A stretch of 64,000 nt of DNA from Nonomuraea polychroma (GCF_004011505.1 NZ_SAUN01000001.1:5793501-5857500), one strand, 5' to 3'; numbered from the stretch's first letter, positions 32,353 through 42,159 are shown. Translations and numbers: made by a program. Notes: a model not told the origin generated them from the letters alone.

Positions 32353-33897
32353 TCAGCCGTTACTGTTTAGCTGGTCCAGAATCTCCTGGACCTTGGTCAC
32401 GTTGGGATGCGCCTGCCCGTATCGGGTCTTCAGGTCGGGCAGCAGCACGGCAAGGGTTTTCCTGGCTCCCGCGCGGTCTCCGGCGCCCAGCTTCAGCAAG
32501 CCGATCTGGCGGCGCAGTTCCAGCGTCCTGTCGTCGTCCACGCCGAAACTCTGCTCGTCTTCCAACAAACGGCTCAGCTGCGTCAGGGCGAGCGTGGTCT
32601 CCCCGGCGGCGGCGTTGCTGTTGGCCTCCATCAGCCGGAAGCGCAGGACGAGATCGTTGTCAGGCCCGTCTCGCTCGGCGAGATCGGCGACGAGAGCCGC
32701 GAACTCCGCTGCCGCGCGGCGATAGTCTCCTCCGAGGAACAGGGCATCGGCCAGCTCGATCCTCAGCGAGATCACATTTGGATCGCCGGGGCCGAGCTTG
32801 CGGGCGGCGGGTTCCACAACCTCGGCGAGGACGTCGGCTGCCTGGGCGAAGCGCGATTCGGCCTTCAGCGCGTCCGCGTCCTTCCGGGCCAGAGCCATGT
32901 CGCTGGGTCGGAAGGTGTCCGGAACCGACGCGGGCGCGGGCCGTACGGCGAGTGCGGGCTCGACGACAGGCTGCGGCGTCGCTCCGATCCTGCCGACCAC
33001 CCGCGCGTACATCCGGACCGGATGAGGGGCGTTCGTGTCGACGTAGCCCGTGAACGGCGGCAGCTCACGGCAGAAATCGAGGAGGCGCGCGTAGACGATC
33101 TCAGCCGCAGGCGGGCGTTTGTCCGGCGTCTTGGCCAGCAGCCACAGGACGAGCCGCTCCAGACCCTCGGGCACTTCGCGGCGACGCTGACGCAACGGTT
33201 TCGGCTCGCGGCCGATGTGGTTGTGCATGGTCGCCAAGGGCGTGGGGCCGCAGAACTGGTTCTCCCCGGCGAGCATCTCGTCGAGGATCACCCCGAGGGA
33301 GTAGAGGTCGCTCTGCGGGCCTGTCGACCCTGACATCGCCTGCTCGGGCGCCATGTACTCGGGGGTGCCGACCACGACGCCGGTCCGCGTGAGCCTGGTC
33401 GCCGCCGAGGAGGTGGCGGCGGCGATCCCGAAGTCGAGCACCTTCACCGTGCCATCAGGGCAGAGCATGAGGTTGCCTGGTTTCAGGTCACGATGGACCA
33501 GCGATTTGGCATGCGCCACCATCAGCACCGAGCAGACCTGGGCGGCTATCGCGGCGGCCCATGCCACGGGGATCTCCGTCTCATCGACAAGTGAGTTCAC
33601 CGGGCAACCGTCGATCAGTTGCATGACCAGGTAGAGCGACTCACCGTGGGTGCCGCAGTCGTAGACGGTAGGGACGCCCGGATGCTCAAGCCGGGCGGTG
33701 ATCCGGGATTCTCGAACAAAGCGCTCGTTCAGCTCCTTGTCCGGTTTTCCATCGGGGAGCCGATCGAGCCGGATGAACTTGATCGCTATCGGCCGGTCTA
33801 GGCGGGTGTCCCAGCCGAACCACACCTCCCCCATCCCGCCGCCGCGACGCGATGCCGGGTCCAGCGAGTAGCGACCGTCGATCGTGCGTGTGTCCAC
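32353..33897 (-). CDS. Cytoplasmic Ser/Thr protein kinase with helical repeat C-terminus
   Basis: 514 residues. The kinase domain (1-265) has the glycine loop R-R-G-G-G-M-G-E-V-W-F-G, Lys in I-A-I-K-F-I, catalytic loop L-V-H-R-D-L-K-P-G-N-L-M-L and V-L-D-F-G-I-A-A. M-A-P-E-Q and the S-D-L-Y-S-L-G-V segment complete it. There is no membrane helix, unlike PknB-type kinases. Residues 330-514 form TPR-like helices (A-D-V-L-A-E-V-V-E-P-A-A-R-K-L, G-G-D-Y-R-R-A-A-A-E-F-A). It follows the DISARM-linked methylase gene by 78 bp on the same strand. Kinases do occur in phage-defence loci (PglW, Stk2-type), so a role in defence is possible but inferred from location only. Confidence 0.92.
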   Translation of the reverse strand: MDTRTIDGRYSLDPASRRGGGMGEVWFGWDTRLDRPIAIKFIRLDRLPDGKPDKELNERFVRESRITARLEHPGVPTVYDCGTHGESLYLVMQLIDGCPVNSLVDETEIPVAWAAAIAAQVCSVLMVAHAKSLVHRDLKPGNLMLCPDGTVKVLDFGIAAATSSAATRLTRTGVVVGTPEYMAPEQAMSGSTGPQSDLYSLGVILDEMLAGENQFCGPTPLATMHNHIGREPKPLRQRRREVPEGLERLVLWLLAKTPDKRPPAAEIVYARLLDFCRELPPFTGYVDTNAPHPVRMYARVVGRIGATPQPVVEPALAVRPAPASVPDTFRPSDMALARKDADALKAESRFAQAADVLAEVVEPAARKLGPGDPNVISLRIELADALFLGGDYRRAAAEFAALVADLAERDGPDNDLVLRFRLMEANSNAAAGETTLALTQLSRLLEDEQSFGVDDDRTLELRRQIGLLKLGAGDRAGARKTLAVLLPDLKTRYGQAHPNVTKVQEILDQLNSNG

Positions 33898-33974
33898 CCT
33901 GGCCGCCTTCCCTCAAACGCAGGCCATGTTACGGAAGCAGTCCCAGTGATCAGAGATATCACGCGATCTCCGCT

Positions 33975-35747
33975 TCAGTCTTGAGGTTGCATCTTGCCGT
34001 CGATCAGCGCCTCGAAGACCTGCGCCGCGAGCGCGCCGCCCAACACGGCCACCGCACGCACGCCGTTCTCGAACGCCTCCAGCTGCCGGAACGCCTCGCC
34101 GTAGCGGCGCTGCTCGGAGATCGGCAGCCGGGGGAGCTGCGAGCGGCGCACGTCCACGCGGTAGGTTCCGGACAACGTGCTGGCGGCCCGCGCGGCCGAC
34201 ACGCGGAGGAAACCCGCGACGAAGGCCGGATCCAGAACCTCCTGGTCCAGCCGCAGGAGACACAGGTGTGGCCCGAGCAGCACCTCCTCGGCCACGACTC
34301 TGGCGACCACCGAGCGGCTCACCGCGGGGATCACGATGTCGCCGGGCCGTGCGACCACCGACTCCACCCTGATCTCGCCCAGACCGGAGGGTCCTCGGCC
34401 CAGTACGACGTCCTTGGCCGTGAGGAGCGGCACCGCGCCCGATTCTGTCTCCATCCGCATCGGTGTCTGCTCCACCTGGACAGCCCCGGCGCGGACGAGT
34501 TCTGCCACCGTGGTCATGGCCAGGTCCCGGCTCTGGCGGCTCACCCTCGGCAGGAGGCCGGTCAAGGCACCGGACAGCTCCGCCAGCTCAGCGCGCGCCG
34601 ATTCGAGATCCTTTTCTGGTACGGCTACCGCCTTGGGCAGCCTGCGTGACGGTGTCAGGTCGACCTCGTCGTCCAGAAGCTCGATGATCGGCACAGGATG
34701 CCCCGACTCCAGGCTGCCTTCCGCCATGGTCACGTGCGAAGGAACCGCATCCGATTCCTGGGGCCGGCGCAGCAGCCACAGGTGAGGCGGAAGGGCCGAC
34801 TGCGGAGCGGATCCGGCGGGAAGGCCGATGATCGCCTGCAGAGTTCCCGTTCTCAGCAACTGCGATCGGATCCTCCGCCCGGAACGGCGGTTGGCGGCCG
34901 CGGACGGCATCAGGACAACCACCTGCCCACCTGGCCTGACCCGGGCAAGGCAGTGTTGCACCCAGGCGAGTTCCGACTCGCCCTTGGGGGGCAGGCCGTA
35001 CTGCCAGCGCGGGTCGTTGGTTAGCTCCTCGTAGCCCCAGCCACGTTCGTTGAAAGGAGGGACACACACAACGCCGTCGGCTTCCACGTCGGGGAAGGCG
35101 TCGGCCAGCAGTGCGTCGCCGCCACGGATGTCCGCGGGGATGCCGCGGGCGACCAGCCGCGCCGCGGCCAGCCGTGCCGTGGCCTCGTCTCGTTCCTGGC
35201 CCATGACCCGGCGGGCCCTCGTCGTGGCCAGGAGGAGCGGGCCGAAGCCGCAGATCGGGTCCAGCACCGTCTCGCACTCGCCCAGCAGACCGGACATGAG
35301 GGCGGCGACCTCGTCAGAGACCACCTGCACGCGGCGCGAGTGGGTCTCCACGTATCGGCGGTAAAGCAGTTCGACGGTGTCCGCCGTCCCCCGCTGGGCC
35401 GCGAGCGCGGCGGCGGCTTGGACCAACCGAGCGGGAGCATGCCGGCTGCCCTGGGGCGTGTCGGTGAGAGCGGCTGTGACGTTGCTGACCACGACGGCGA
35501 GCTCGAGGTCGTCGGCCGAGTTGCGGATCTGCTGCCAGACCAGTTCGTCCTCTGGCAACTCCTGGAGCTTGCCTTGGTCGCGTAGCCAGACCTCGACTTC
35601 GGCGAGCGAGAAGAGGGGGTTGGAGGAGGTTCCGCCGACCGGTTCGGGAAAGTCCTGAAACCTGCGGCGCCAATTGCTGACAGCGGGCCGGCCCACCCCG
35701 GCCATCCGGGCGATGTCGGCCGCCGCCACAACGGCATCGTCGCGCAT
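33975..35747 (-). CDS. Helix-turn-helix / N6-DNA-methylase-like / HsdS-like fusion next to DISARM
   Basis: 590 residues from ATG 35747 behind GGAGGAG. Residues 8-45 are a helix-turn-helix (A-D-I-A-R-M-A-G-V-G-R-P-A-V-S-N-W-R-R-R). The methylase core follows: V-L-D-P-I-C-G-F-G-P-L-L-L is the SAM motif, but where active enzymes have N-P-P-Y/F this one has V-C-V-P-P-F, so the catalytic Asn is missing. The C-terminal 200 residues (P-L-L-T-A-K-D-V, G-D-I-V-I-P-A-V, S-T-L-S-G-T-Y-R-V) resemble a type I specificity half with its conserved helix, so the protein may bind a DNA site. No HsdR nuclease is present. The gene starts 13 bp after drmC and is probably transcribed with it. It could be an inactive or odd methylase, a DNA-binding regulator, or an added specificity part. 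Confidence 0.75.
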   Translation of the reverse strand: MRDDAVVAAADIARMAGVGRPAVSNWRRRFQDFPEPVGGTSSNPLFSLAEVEVWLRDQGKLQELPEDELVWQQIRNSADDLELAVVVSNVTAALTDTPQGSRHAPARLVQAAAALAAQRGTADTVELLYRRYVETHSRRVQVVSDEVAALMSGLLGECETVLDPICGFGPLLLATTRARRVMGQERDEATARLAAARLVARGIPADIRGGDALLADAFPDVEADGVVCVPPFNERGWGYEELTNDPRWQYGLPPKGESELAWVQHCLARVRPGGQVVVLMPSAAANRRSGRRIRSQLLRTGTLQAIIGLPAGSAPQSALPPHLWLLRRPQESDAVPSHVTMAEGSLESGHPVPIIELLDDEVDLTPSRRLPKAVAVPEKDLESARAELAELSGALTGLLPRVSRQSRDLAMTTVAELVRAGAVQVEQTPMRMETESGAVPLLTAKDVVLGRGPSGLGEIRVESVVARPGDIVIPAVSRSVVARVVAEEVLLGPHLCLLRLDQEVLDPAFVAGFLRVSAARAASTLSGTYRVDVRRSQLPRLPISEQRRYGEAFRQLEAFENGVRAVAVLGGALAAQVFEALIDGKMQPQD

Positions 35748-35760
35748 TGTCGTTCTCCTC

Positions 35761-36525
35761 CTACCTGAGCCGTTCCAGCACCCCGTGGGCGCGAAGTTCG
35801 GCGATGTGCTCGGCTGCCCGCTGGGGCGCCGTCCCGCCTGTGATGAGCAGCCCCGCCTCGATGTTCCGCGAGACTCCCGACTGGGTGAGGTTGGCGCTGG
35901 AGACCAGCAGAATCCGCCGGTCGGCCACGGCGAGCTTGGCGTGCATCTTGGACCCCGGCGTGGTTCGCCTGGCGGCAGGCCAGTGCCAGAGCTCGATGCC
36001 GGGCACAGAGGTGAAGGCAGTGGCGGGCTCCGACCCGCTCAGCGCCGAACCCGCTCCCTGCAGTGTCTCGACGACCGCCGCCACCGTGACTCCGCGGCGC
36101 ACCGCGGCGGCGAGAGCCTCCAGGAGCGGCGGGTACGGCTTGGCCGAGTACGTCATCAACAGCAGTTCGCGGGTAGCCTCCGCCACCACGTCCACCAGGA
36201 CCTGCGCCGTGGCACGCACCGGCACGCCGTGGCTGCTCGGCCCACTCCAGACTACGTCGGCACGGGTCGTCCCGGCGTGCTGGGCGTGCCCGTCGGCCAC
36301 GCCCACGAGGTAGGTCGCGGCTACCAGGTCAGGAACCGACTCGGCGTCACGCGCGTCCAGAATCGCCGTCGCGTGCTCGGCGAACCCCGGAACCGGAACC
36401 GCGCCCGGTATGGCCGCGCGCGGCCACCCCGCACCGATCCGCTCGGCCAGGGTTCTGAGCCTGGAGGGCCCAAGCTGGGCGACGGCCTCGGCCGCCGCCC
36501 TCGCCAGGCGCGGGTAACCGTTCAC
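35761..36525 (-). CDS. drmC: DISARM protein DrmC (phospholipase D-like)
   Basis: 254 residues from a GTG at 36525. The family is phospholipase D; the single HKD motif is S-K-M-H-A-K-L-A-V-A-D-R-R (H-x-K-x-x-x-x-D), followed by V-S-S-A-N-L-T-Q-S-G, the usual S-x-N in PLD enzymes. DrmC is part of both DISARM classes and is dispensable for some phages in published work; it is probably a nuclease or lipid-acting factor. The start overlaps the stop of drmB (GTGA at 36522), so the genes are coupled. It is a good length for DrmC. Confidence 0.9.
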   Translation of the reverse strand: MNGYPRLARAAAEAVAQLGPSRLRTLAERIGAGWPRAAIPGAVPVPGFAEHATAILDARDAESVPDLVAATYLVGVADGHAQHAGTTRADVVWSGPSSHGVPVRATAQVLVDVVAEATRELLLMTYSAKPYPPLLEALAAAVRRGVTVAAVVETLQGAGSALSGSEPATAFTSVPGIELWHWPAARRTTPGSKMHAKLAVADRRILLVSSANLTQSGVSRNIEAGLLITGGTAPQRAAEHIAELRAHGVLERLR

Positions 36526-38423
36526 GGGAGTTCGGGATAGAGGGCGAGGTCCGGCTCGTCGATGGGGACGACGAACCGGCGGTCGAGGAAGCGGTTGCCG
36601 CGTTCACAGGTCGTCTCGGAGACGAAAAGACAGACGTGGCAGGCGGCGCCGTGCAGAAAGTCCGCGGGTTCCTGCGGCAGCCGTTCGGCGCAGAGCGGGT
36701 CGGACGAGCAGTGCTTGGCGTCGTGCAGGGCCCGCCTCGTCAGCCGTACCAGGTTGGCGGGTTCAGCCAGGGAGACCAGGCCGCCGAGTGTGCCTTCGGC
36801 GTCCGGCACGGCCGTGTAGATGAGAATTCCGCTGCGCGGATCGTCCTGGCTGCCCGCGTAGATGCGTTCCGACAGGCTGGCCGAGCTGTAGCCGCATTCC
36901 AGCGCGATCGTCCGGATCAGCAGATGGGAAAGGGTGTGCAGGACGTAGAAGCGTGCTCCCGGCCAGTGCTGCATCTCGTCGAAGGCGCCGCGGATCCGGT
37001 CGCTGTAGCGGTGCCTTCGGAAACGCGCGTAGGCGTCCTTGTGCTCGCGAAGGGCGAGGGTGTTCTCAACACGCTTCTCCCATCCGGACAGGAGGTCTTC
37101 GGGAAGCCTGAGGAAGATGCCCTCCCCCCGCACCTCGCTCGCTGGCACCCAGGCTGGCTTGTCGCGCGCCAGAGGAGCCCGGGTGACCAGTTCGGGGTCT
37201 TCCGGGTCCGGGGCGTCCAGCCGGGTGAAGCCGATCAGAGCACGCACCTCCCGAAGCCGCTCGGCCTGGACGACGTCGGCGTAGACGCCGCGAAGCGGCT
37301 CGGGCACGCCGTCAGGGTCTCGTCGCAAGGTGAAGTCCTCATCCGGCTCCGGGAGCTCCCGCGCCGAGAACACCTCCCACTCAGCCGTCCGAAGATCGGG
37401 GTAGCCGTCGTTCTGCGTTATCTCCGCGCCTTCTAGTTTGGCCCGATGGCGTTCCATCGCCGCCCACAGGGTCTGGTCGTCCCATTTCTCGAACTCGCGC
37501 AGCGCGGGCACCGCCGTACGCATGAAAGGAAGCATGTTCGGCCCGGGAATGCCGTGCAGGCTCGTCTCCCAGTGCTGGGCGACCTTCGCATCCAGCACGT
37601 TGCCCCCTGCCTCCGGCACCCACAGGGAGGACAGCCCCTGGGCGAACCACTGGTTAGAGGCGCCGACCACCAGCACGCGCACCGGACGGTCGCAGGACTC
37701 GAAGGTCGACAGGTGCGGGTGCCGGCCGCGGCAGGCGGGCAGGTTCTGCTCGCCGCGCCGGCCCATGGCCTCGGTGATGTTGCGCTTCAGGCCGCAGCGC
37801 TCGCATTTGATCTCGACGTTGGCGCCCATGTTGCCGCCGCGGTCGTCCATGCTGAGCGGTGGGAACTCCACCTCGCAGGAGCCACCCCGGTGCACGAACG
37901 GCACGTAGGGGAAGTCGTCGAGATGGCCCGCGGTGCAGGCGAGCACGAAGCGCGCGGCGACCGCCAGCGGTCTCGGGCCCGACTTCTTGCGTCCGCAGGT
38001 TTTATGGAAGAAACGCGCCTCGTGGGGCGCGTGCGCCTTGGGATTCTCGAATCCGAAGACCACCTGCGACTCGATCGGCGCCAGAAGACTGCAGGCGGTG
38101 CAGCGCATCCAGGCCGGGAACGGCATCGTCGGCACACCCACCCGGGCCGCCGCGCCGCTGTCGTCGGTGTCCGGCAACCAGGGGGCGGGGCGCAGCTGGG
38201 TGACGGTCTTGCCCAGCAGCGTCTGGACGGCGGCCAGGAGGCGCGGCTCGGTCAGCGGCTCCCAGTCGGGCACCTTGTTGTACTCCGGCGCCCAGTCATC
38301 CAGCCCCTTCACCAGGACGGAGAAGTTGGGTAGGTCGACAAGCGCGCCGACGCCACCGGTGAACATCAGGTGACTGGGCCGGACAGCCCCGACCCTGCGG
38401 CGGTGACCTTCGGGCTTAGCCAC
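36522..38423 (-). CDS. drmB: DISARM protein DrmB (DUF1998, zinc-binding)
   Basis: 633 residues from GTG 38423. Cys pairs mark zinc clusters: M-R-C-T-A-C-S near residue 95, C-E-R-C-G-L-K near 210, and a C-terminal cluster C-S-S-D-P-L-C-A-E-R with G-A-A-C-H-V-C-L-F-V-S-E-T-T-C-E-R-G-N, the DUF1998 hallmark. DrmB forms a complex with the DrmA helicase that loads on incoming DNA ends and, when triggered, blocks it. It overlaps drmA by 8 bp upstream and drmC by 4 bp downstream, so all three are one translation unit. Confidence 0.94.
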   Translation of the reverse strand: MAKPEGHRRRVGAVRPSHLMFTGGVGALVDLPNFSVLVKGLDDWAPEYNKVPDWEPLTEPRLLAAVQTLLGKTVTQLRPAPWLPDTDDSGAAARVGVPTMPFPAWMRCTACSLLAPIESQVVFGFENPKAHAPHEARFFHKTCGRKKSGPRPLAVAARFVLACTAGHLDDFPYVPFVHRGGSCEVEFPPLSMDDRGGNMGANVEIKCERCGLKRNITEAMGRRGEQNLPACRGRHPHLSTFESCDRPVRVLVVGASNQWFAQGLSSLWVPEAGGNVLDAKVAQHWETSLHGIPGPNMLPFMRTAVPALREFEKWDDQTLWAAMERHRAKLEGAEITQNDGYPDLRTAEWEVFSARELPEPDEDFTLRRDPDGVPEPLRGVYADVVQAERLREVRALIGFTRLDAPDPEDPELVTRAPLARDKPAWVPASEVRGEGIFLRLPEDLLSGWEKRVENTLALREHKDAYARFRRHRYSDRIRGAFDEMQHWPGARFYVLHTLSHLLIRTIALECGYSSASLSERIYAGSQDDPRSGILIYTAVPDAEGTLGGLVSLAEPANLVRLTRRALHDAKHCSSDPLCAERLPQEPADFLHGAACHVCLFVSETTCERGNRFLDRRFVVPIDEPDLALYPELP

Positions 38424-41400
38424 GGCTCTCTCCCAGCTCGTCGCCCTCCGGGGCGTCGTCGTCCTCATCCACGCCGACCTTGAAGCTCCAGGCGGGCGCC
38501 CCGTAAGCGGGGGCGAACATCTCCTCCAGTCGGGGGACGAGCAGGTTGATCTCGCTTTCCGTCTCCCGCATGGACTGGCCGACCGTCATGGTGTCCCACG
38601 CGCTCTCACCGGCCGGTTTGAGCAGGCCCACCAGCGGTTGCCGGGTGGAGGAGCTGGCCTGGTAGCCGAGCCTGATCTGCCCGGCCCGCATGGTCTCCCA
38701 CTTGTCCGCCACCACGTTTAGCCGTTCCAGGAGGTAATCCCGGCCCCGCTCGCCCGCGACCGCCTCGGCGCGTGACAGGAACCGCCTGCGGATCCGGGTG
38801 GCCACCGGGCCGTCGAGCGGCACGTCGTGGGCGTCGGTGTTGCGCGAATAGGTCTCCTCGGCGTTGCGCAGCGCCCCCACGAAGGCGGCGGCCACTCCCC
38901 GGTCCAGGGCCCGTCGCGTGTACGGCGTGACCGACAGGGCCTCCACCTGCCGGTAGAACGTGGCGTGGTAGTGCTCGAAGTCCTCGAAGTGGGCCAGGTC
39001 CCGGGGCCGGGACCAGTTGTAGAGCGTCACCACCAGGCCGGGCCGGTCGGCGTCACGGCCGACGCGGGAGGATGCCTGGATGTACTCGGCGGTGTTCTTG
39101 GGCTGGCCCACCACCACCATCAGCCCGAAGCGAGAGACATCCACGCCGACCTGCAGCATGGAGGTGGCCAGCACCACGTCGACCGGGAGCCGCCTGCGCA
39201 GCCACCGAGCGGCGAGCGCGTGCTCGGGGCGCTTGTCTCGGCGGGCGAGAGCCAGTTCCCTGCGCAGGGCGAGCTTGCGCTCCGAGGTCTCGTACTCGGC
39301 GACGAAACCGACTTCCAGGTTCCGCAGCACCTCGCTGATATCGGTGGAGGAGATGCGTGAGGTCAGCTCCTGGACGGTGAGCATCTCCAGCCTGGTGGTG
39401 AGCCGGTTCGACAGGCCCTTGCGCTTGCCGTGGGTACGGACGCGGGTCGTCACGTCGTCGTCGACGTAACGCCGCATGCCGGCCAGCTCCCGCGTGGCGT
39501 TGAAGTACCCGACCATGGTCATGTAGGGGTCGGCCGGCTTGCCGTACCGGTCGAACACGGTCTGCCCGGCGATGAGCAGGATCTCAGCGAGCCGGATCTC
39601 CGCCGACTTGAGCCGGACGCCATGCGCGCAGACGCCCAGGTAGCGCCGCCCCGGTGTCTCGGGCGTGATCGGCACCTGCTCAGAGAAGTAGGTGTCGGCC
39701 ACGTCGAGGACCTGCGGCGGAAAGATTGCGAGCTCGCGCGCGAAGACGCCGAGCACCTGCGCGTCCGCACGCTTGGTCGTGGCGGTGGACGCGACGATCT
39801 TCGGGCCGTACCCCTGGCCCCAGGTGCACAACTCGTCGACAGCGGCTTCGAACAGGCCGACCGTGGTGCCGAGCGATCCCGAGATGAGGTGGAGCTCGTC
39901 CTGGATGATCAAGTCCGGCGGACGCAGGCGGGTCACCGGTTGCACCTGGCTGGCGGGGAGCGATCCCTTCGCGTTGTGCCGGGGCGTGCATCCGGTCCTG
40001 GCGTTCAGGTCCTCGTGCCGGTACCCGTGGCGGGAGCACAGCTCGCGAACGCGCCCGAAGAGGTGTCCTGCGAAGCCGCGCCACGGCAGTTGGGCGAGCT
40101 TGTCGACGGTGGCGATCACCAGTGACGGGGTCAGCCGGTAGATCTCTTCGTCGACGGTGAGGATGGGCAGACCCTCCCCGGGGGACATCCGCCGGGAGAA
40201 CGGGCAGGCGTTCTGCCCCTCGCCGTTGGAGCAGTACAGCAGCACCCTGCGGCGGTCGTCGTCGATGTGGAGGTCCTCGTGACCCTTCAGCATCTGGCCG
40301 CACCAGGGGCACGAGAGCGTCTGCAGGACATTCGGCCGCTTCCCCTCGGGGGCGGATCTGGCGTCACCGACCTCCTTGGCCGCTCCTTCGAACCAGTTCG
40401 GCGAGACCGATCCGCCGACCCACAGGCCGATGCGGAACGGGGTGCTGCCCCAGGTGCTCTCGTCCTGCCTGCGGATCATCTCGGCGGCGCAGACCAGCGC
40501 GGAGGCCCGCTGGAACTGCTGGGCGGTGAGCAGCCGCAGCGTGTAACGCATCAGCACGGCCACCCCGTCGAGACCGCTGCGGGCCCGCTCTGCCGTACCG
40601 ACGACCTTCTGCAGCCGGCGGATCGCGAAGGTGTAGGCGGTCAGGCCGAGATAGGCCTCGGTTTTACCGCCACCGGTCGGGAAGAACAGCAAGTCGGCGG
40701 TGGCCGTGTGGTCGGCGGCCCGTTCCGGGTGCGCCGGGTCGCTCAACGCGGGCAGGTTGAGCAGCACGAACGCCAGCTGGAAGGGACGCCAGGAGGCGGC
40801 CTTGGCACCCTGGGCCAGCACCCGTGCCTCCGCCTGCTCGTAGCTCAGCCCTTCCTCCTGCCGCAGCTTGGCGATCGCACTGTGGCGGCGCTGGTCGGCC
40901 ATGGCCTGGTTGGCGAAGCGGAAGGCGCGCAGCGCGTCGGCGTCGGCTTCCAACAACTCGATGCCGCGGCGCAGGCGTTCGGCGACTCTTTTGGCCTTGA
41001 AGATCGCGTTCTCCGCCGCCGGACGCAGCGCCTCGGGCAGACCGGGAAGGTCTGCCGAGCGCTGGTCGAGCCAGGCGGCGTAGCCGTCGGCCAGCGGCGC
41101 GAGACCCGCTCGCAGCTCGGGCGCCTCCGCTTCGGCCAGGGCGTCCATCGACAGCAGCACGCCGGGGATCGGCGGCGCGGTGGTGCTCGGAACGTCATAG
41201 ACGGGCAACCACGTGGTGGTCAGCTCGTGCGCACGGCGCTCATCCGGGCGCAACGCCGCGTGCACCGCCGTGTTGCGTCCTGAGGCGTAACGGCGCTCGT
41301 TCCGGTAGAGCAGTCGCAGGTGCGAGTCCTCCTCGTCGAAGCCGGGACCGCCGCCGTCGAGCGGGTCGTCGATCGGCATGAAGATCGCCTCGCTCCCGTC

Positions 41401-42105
41401 GAGCGCCCGGACCCGGAGCTCGGTCTGGAACAGCCAGGCCTCGTCCTTGTTCTTCTCCGGCTCCACCTGAGTGTTGATCAGCGAAAGTTCCACGACACGA
41501 TGGCCGCTCACCGCACGCACCGTGACGGCCAGGTGGACGCCCGGCTCGTCCCTGTGCTTGACGGTGAGGGGAACCCAGAAGTTCGACTCACCGTCGAGGG
41601 GGATCTCCCGGTCGTGGCTCACCGGCTCCCGCGACCAGGTCCTGACCTTCTTGCCGTCCTCCTGCTCCACCTCGCTCTTGCCGTAGCGTCCCCAGGAGGC
41701 GGTGACCGCGATCGTGTTCACGTCGGCCGGCACTGCGAAAGACAGCCCCATGGAGGAGGCCCAGATACTGCCGAGGTTCTGCGCGGTCATCACGTCGGGC
41801 AGGTCGGCCTCGGTGGCGTCGCCCTCCACGCCGGTCTCGGTGTCCGGCACCGCGTCGGCCTCGTCCCGCGAGGAGGTCGCCGAGCGTTTCGGCCCGATCA
41901 TTCCCACGAGATAGCGCTCGCGGGGACCACGCATGCTCGGCCTGAACTCCTCCGTCGGCCCGTCCCAGGGGCCGAGCAGGTCGCGGCAGACCAGCTCCTG
42001 GAACTCGTCACGGACCTCGTAGGAGGTGGCCTCGGCGAAGACCTGCGGCTCGTCCAGCGGGTTCTGCTCAGGTACGGCAGGCGTCTGGTCGTCGGCTGTC
42101 GTCAT
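38416..42105 (-). CDS. drmA: DISARM helicase DrmA
   Basis: 1229 residues from ATG 42105 (the longer frame to 42144 lacks a ribosome site). Helicase motif I is L-F-F-P-T-G-G-G-K-T-E-A-Y-L, motif II is I-I-Q-D-E-L-H-L-I-S-G, and the RecA2 side has V-L-A-T-S-M-L-Q-V-G-V-D-V and I-Q-A-S-S-R-V-G-R, so the two RecA lobes are complete. A zinc-like C-P-W-C-G and C-x-C region around residue 600 is also present. DrmA binds DNA with DrmB and acts with DrmMI/DrmD in DISARM. It starts 54 bp from the divergent antitoxin gene, so the A-B-C block probably has its own promoter in that gap. Confidence 0.96.
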   Translation of the reverse strand: MTTADDQTPAVPEQNPLDEPQVFAEATSYEVRDEFQELVCRDLLGPWDGPTEEFRPSMRGPRERYLVGMIGPKRSATSSRDEADAVPDTETGVEGDATEADLPDVMTAQNLGSIWASSMGLSFAVPADVNTIAVTASWGRYGKSEVEQEDGKKVRTWSREPVSHDREIPLDGESNFWVPLTVKHRDEPGVHLAVTVRAVSGHRVVELSLINTQVEPEKNKDEAWLFQTELRVRALDGSEAIFMPIDDPLDGGGPGFDEEDSHLRLLYRNERRYASGRNTAVHAALRPDERRAHELTTTWLPVYDVPSTTAPPIPGVLLSMDALAEAEAPELRAGLAPLADGYAAWLDQRSADLPGLPEALRPAAENAIFKAKRVAERLRRGIELLEADADALRAFRFANQAMADQRRHSAIAKLRQEEGLSYEQAEARVLAQGAKAASWRPFQLAFVLLNLPALSDPAHPERAADHTATADLLFFPTGGGKTEAYLGLTAYTFAIRRLQKVVGTAERARSGLDGVAVLMRYTLRLLTAQQFQRASALVCAAEMIRRQDESTWGSTPFRIGLWVGGSVSPNWFEGAAKEVGDARSAPEGKRPNVLQTLSCPWCGQMLKGHEDLHIDDDRRRVLLYCSNGEGQNACPFSRRMSPGEGLPILTVDEEIYRLTPSLVIATVDKLAQLPWRGFAGHLFGRVRELCSRHGYRHEDLNARTGCTPRHNAKGSLPASQVQPVTRLRPPDLIIQDELHLISGSLGTTVGLFEAAVDELCTWGQGYGPKIVASTATTKRADAQVLGVFARELAIFPPQVLDVADTYFSEQVPITPETPGRRYLGVCAHGVRLKSAEIRLAEILLIAGQTVFDRYGKPADPYMTMVGYFNATRELAGMRRYVDDDVTTRVRTHGKRKGLSNRLTTRLEMLTVQELTSRISSTDISEVLRNLEVGFVAEYETSERKLALRRELALARRDKRPEHALAARWLRRRLPVDVVLATSMLQVGVDVSRFGLMVVVGQPKNTAEYIQASSRVGRDADRPGLVVTLYNWSRPRDLAHFEDFEHYHATFYRQVEALSVTPYTRRALDRGVAAAFVGALRNAEETYSRNTDAHDVPLDGPVATRIRRRFLSRAEAVAGERGRDYLLERLNVVADKWETMRAGQIRLGYQASSSTRQPLVGLLKPAGESAWDTMTVGQSMRETESEINLLVPRLEEMFAPAYGAPAWSFKVGVDEDDDAPEGDELGESRG

Positions 42106-42159
42106 CCTGTTCCCATTTCCGCGAGCATTCCGCCGGACATGCACGTAAGGTTATGGACC

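Noticed and set aside
36522..38468. Longer drmB start at 38468
   Set aside because: It would overlap drmA much more and lacks a ribosome site, while GTG 38423 has one.
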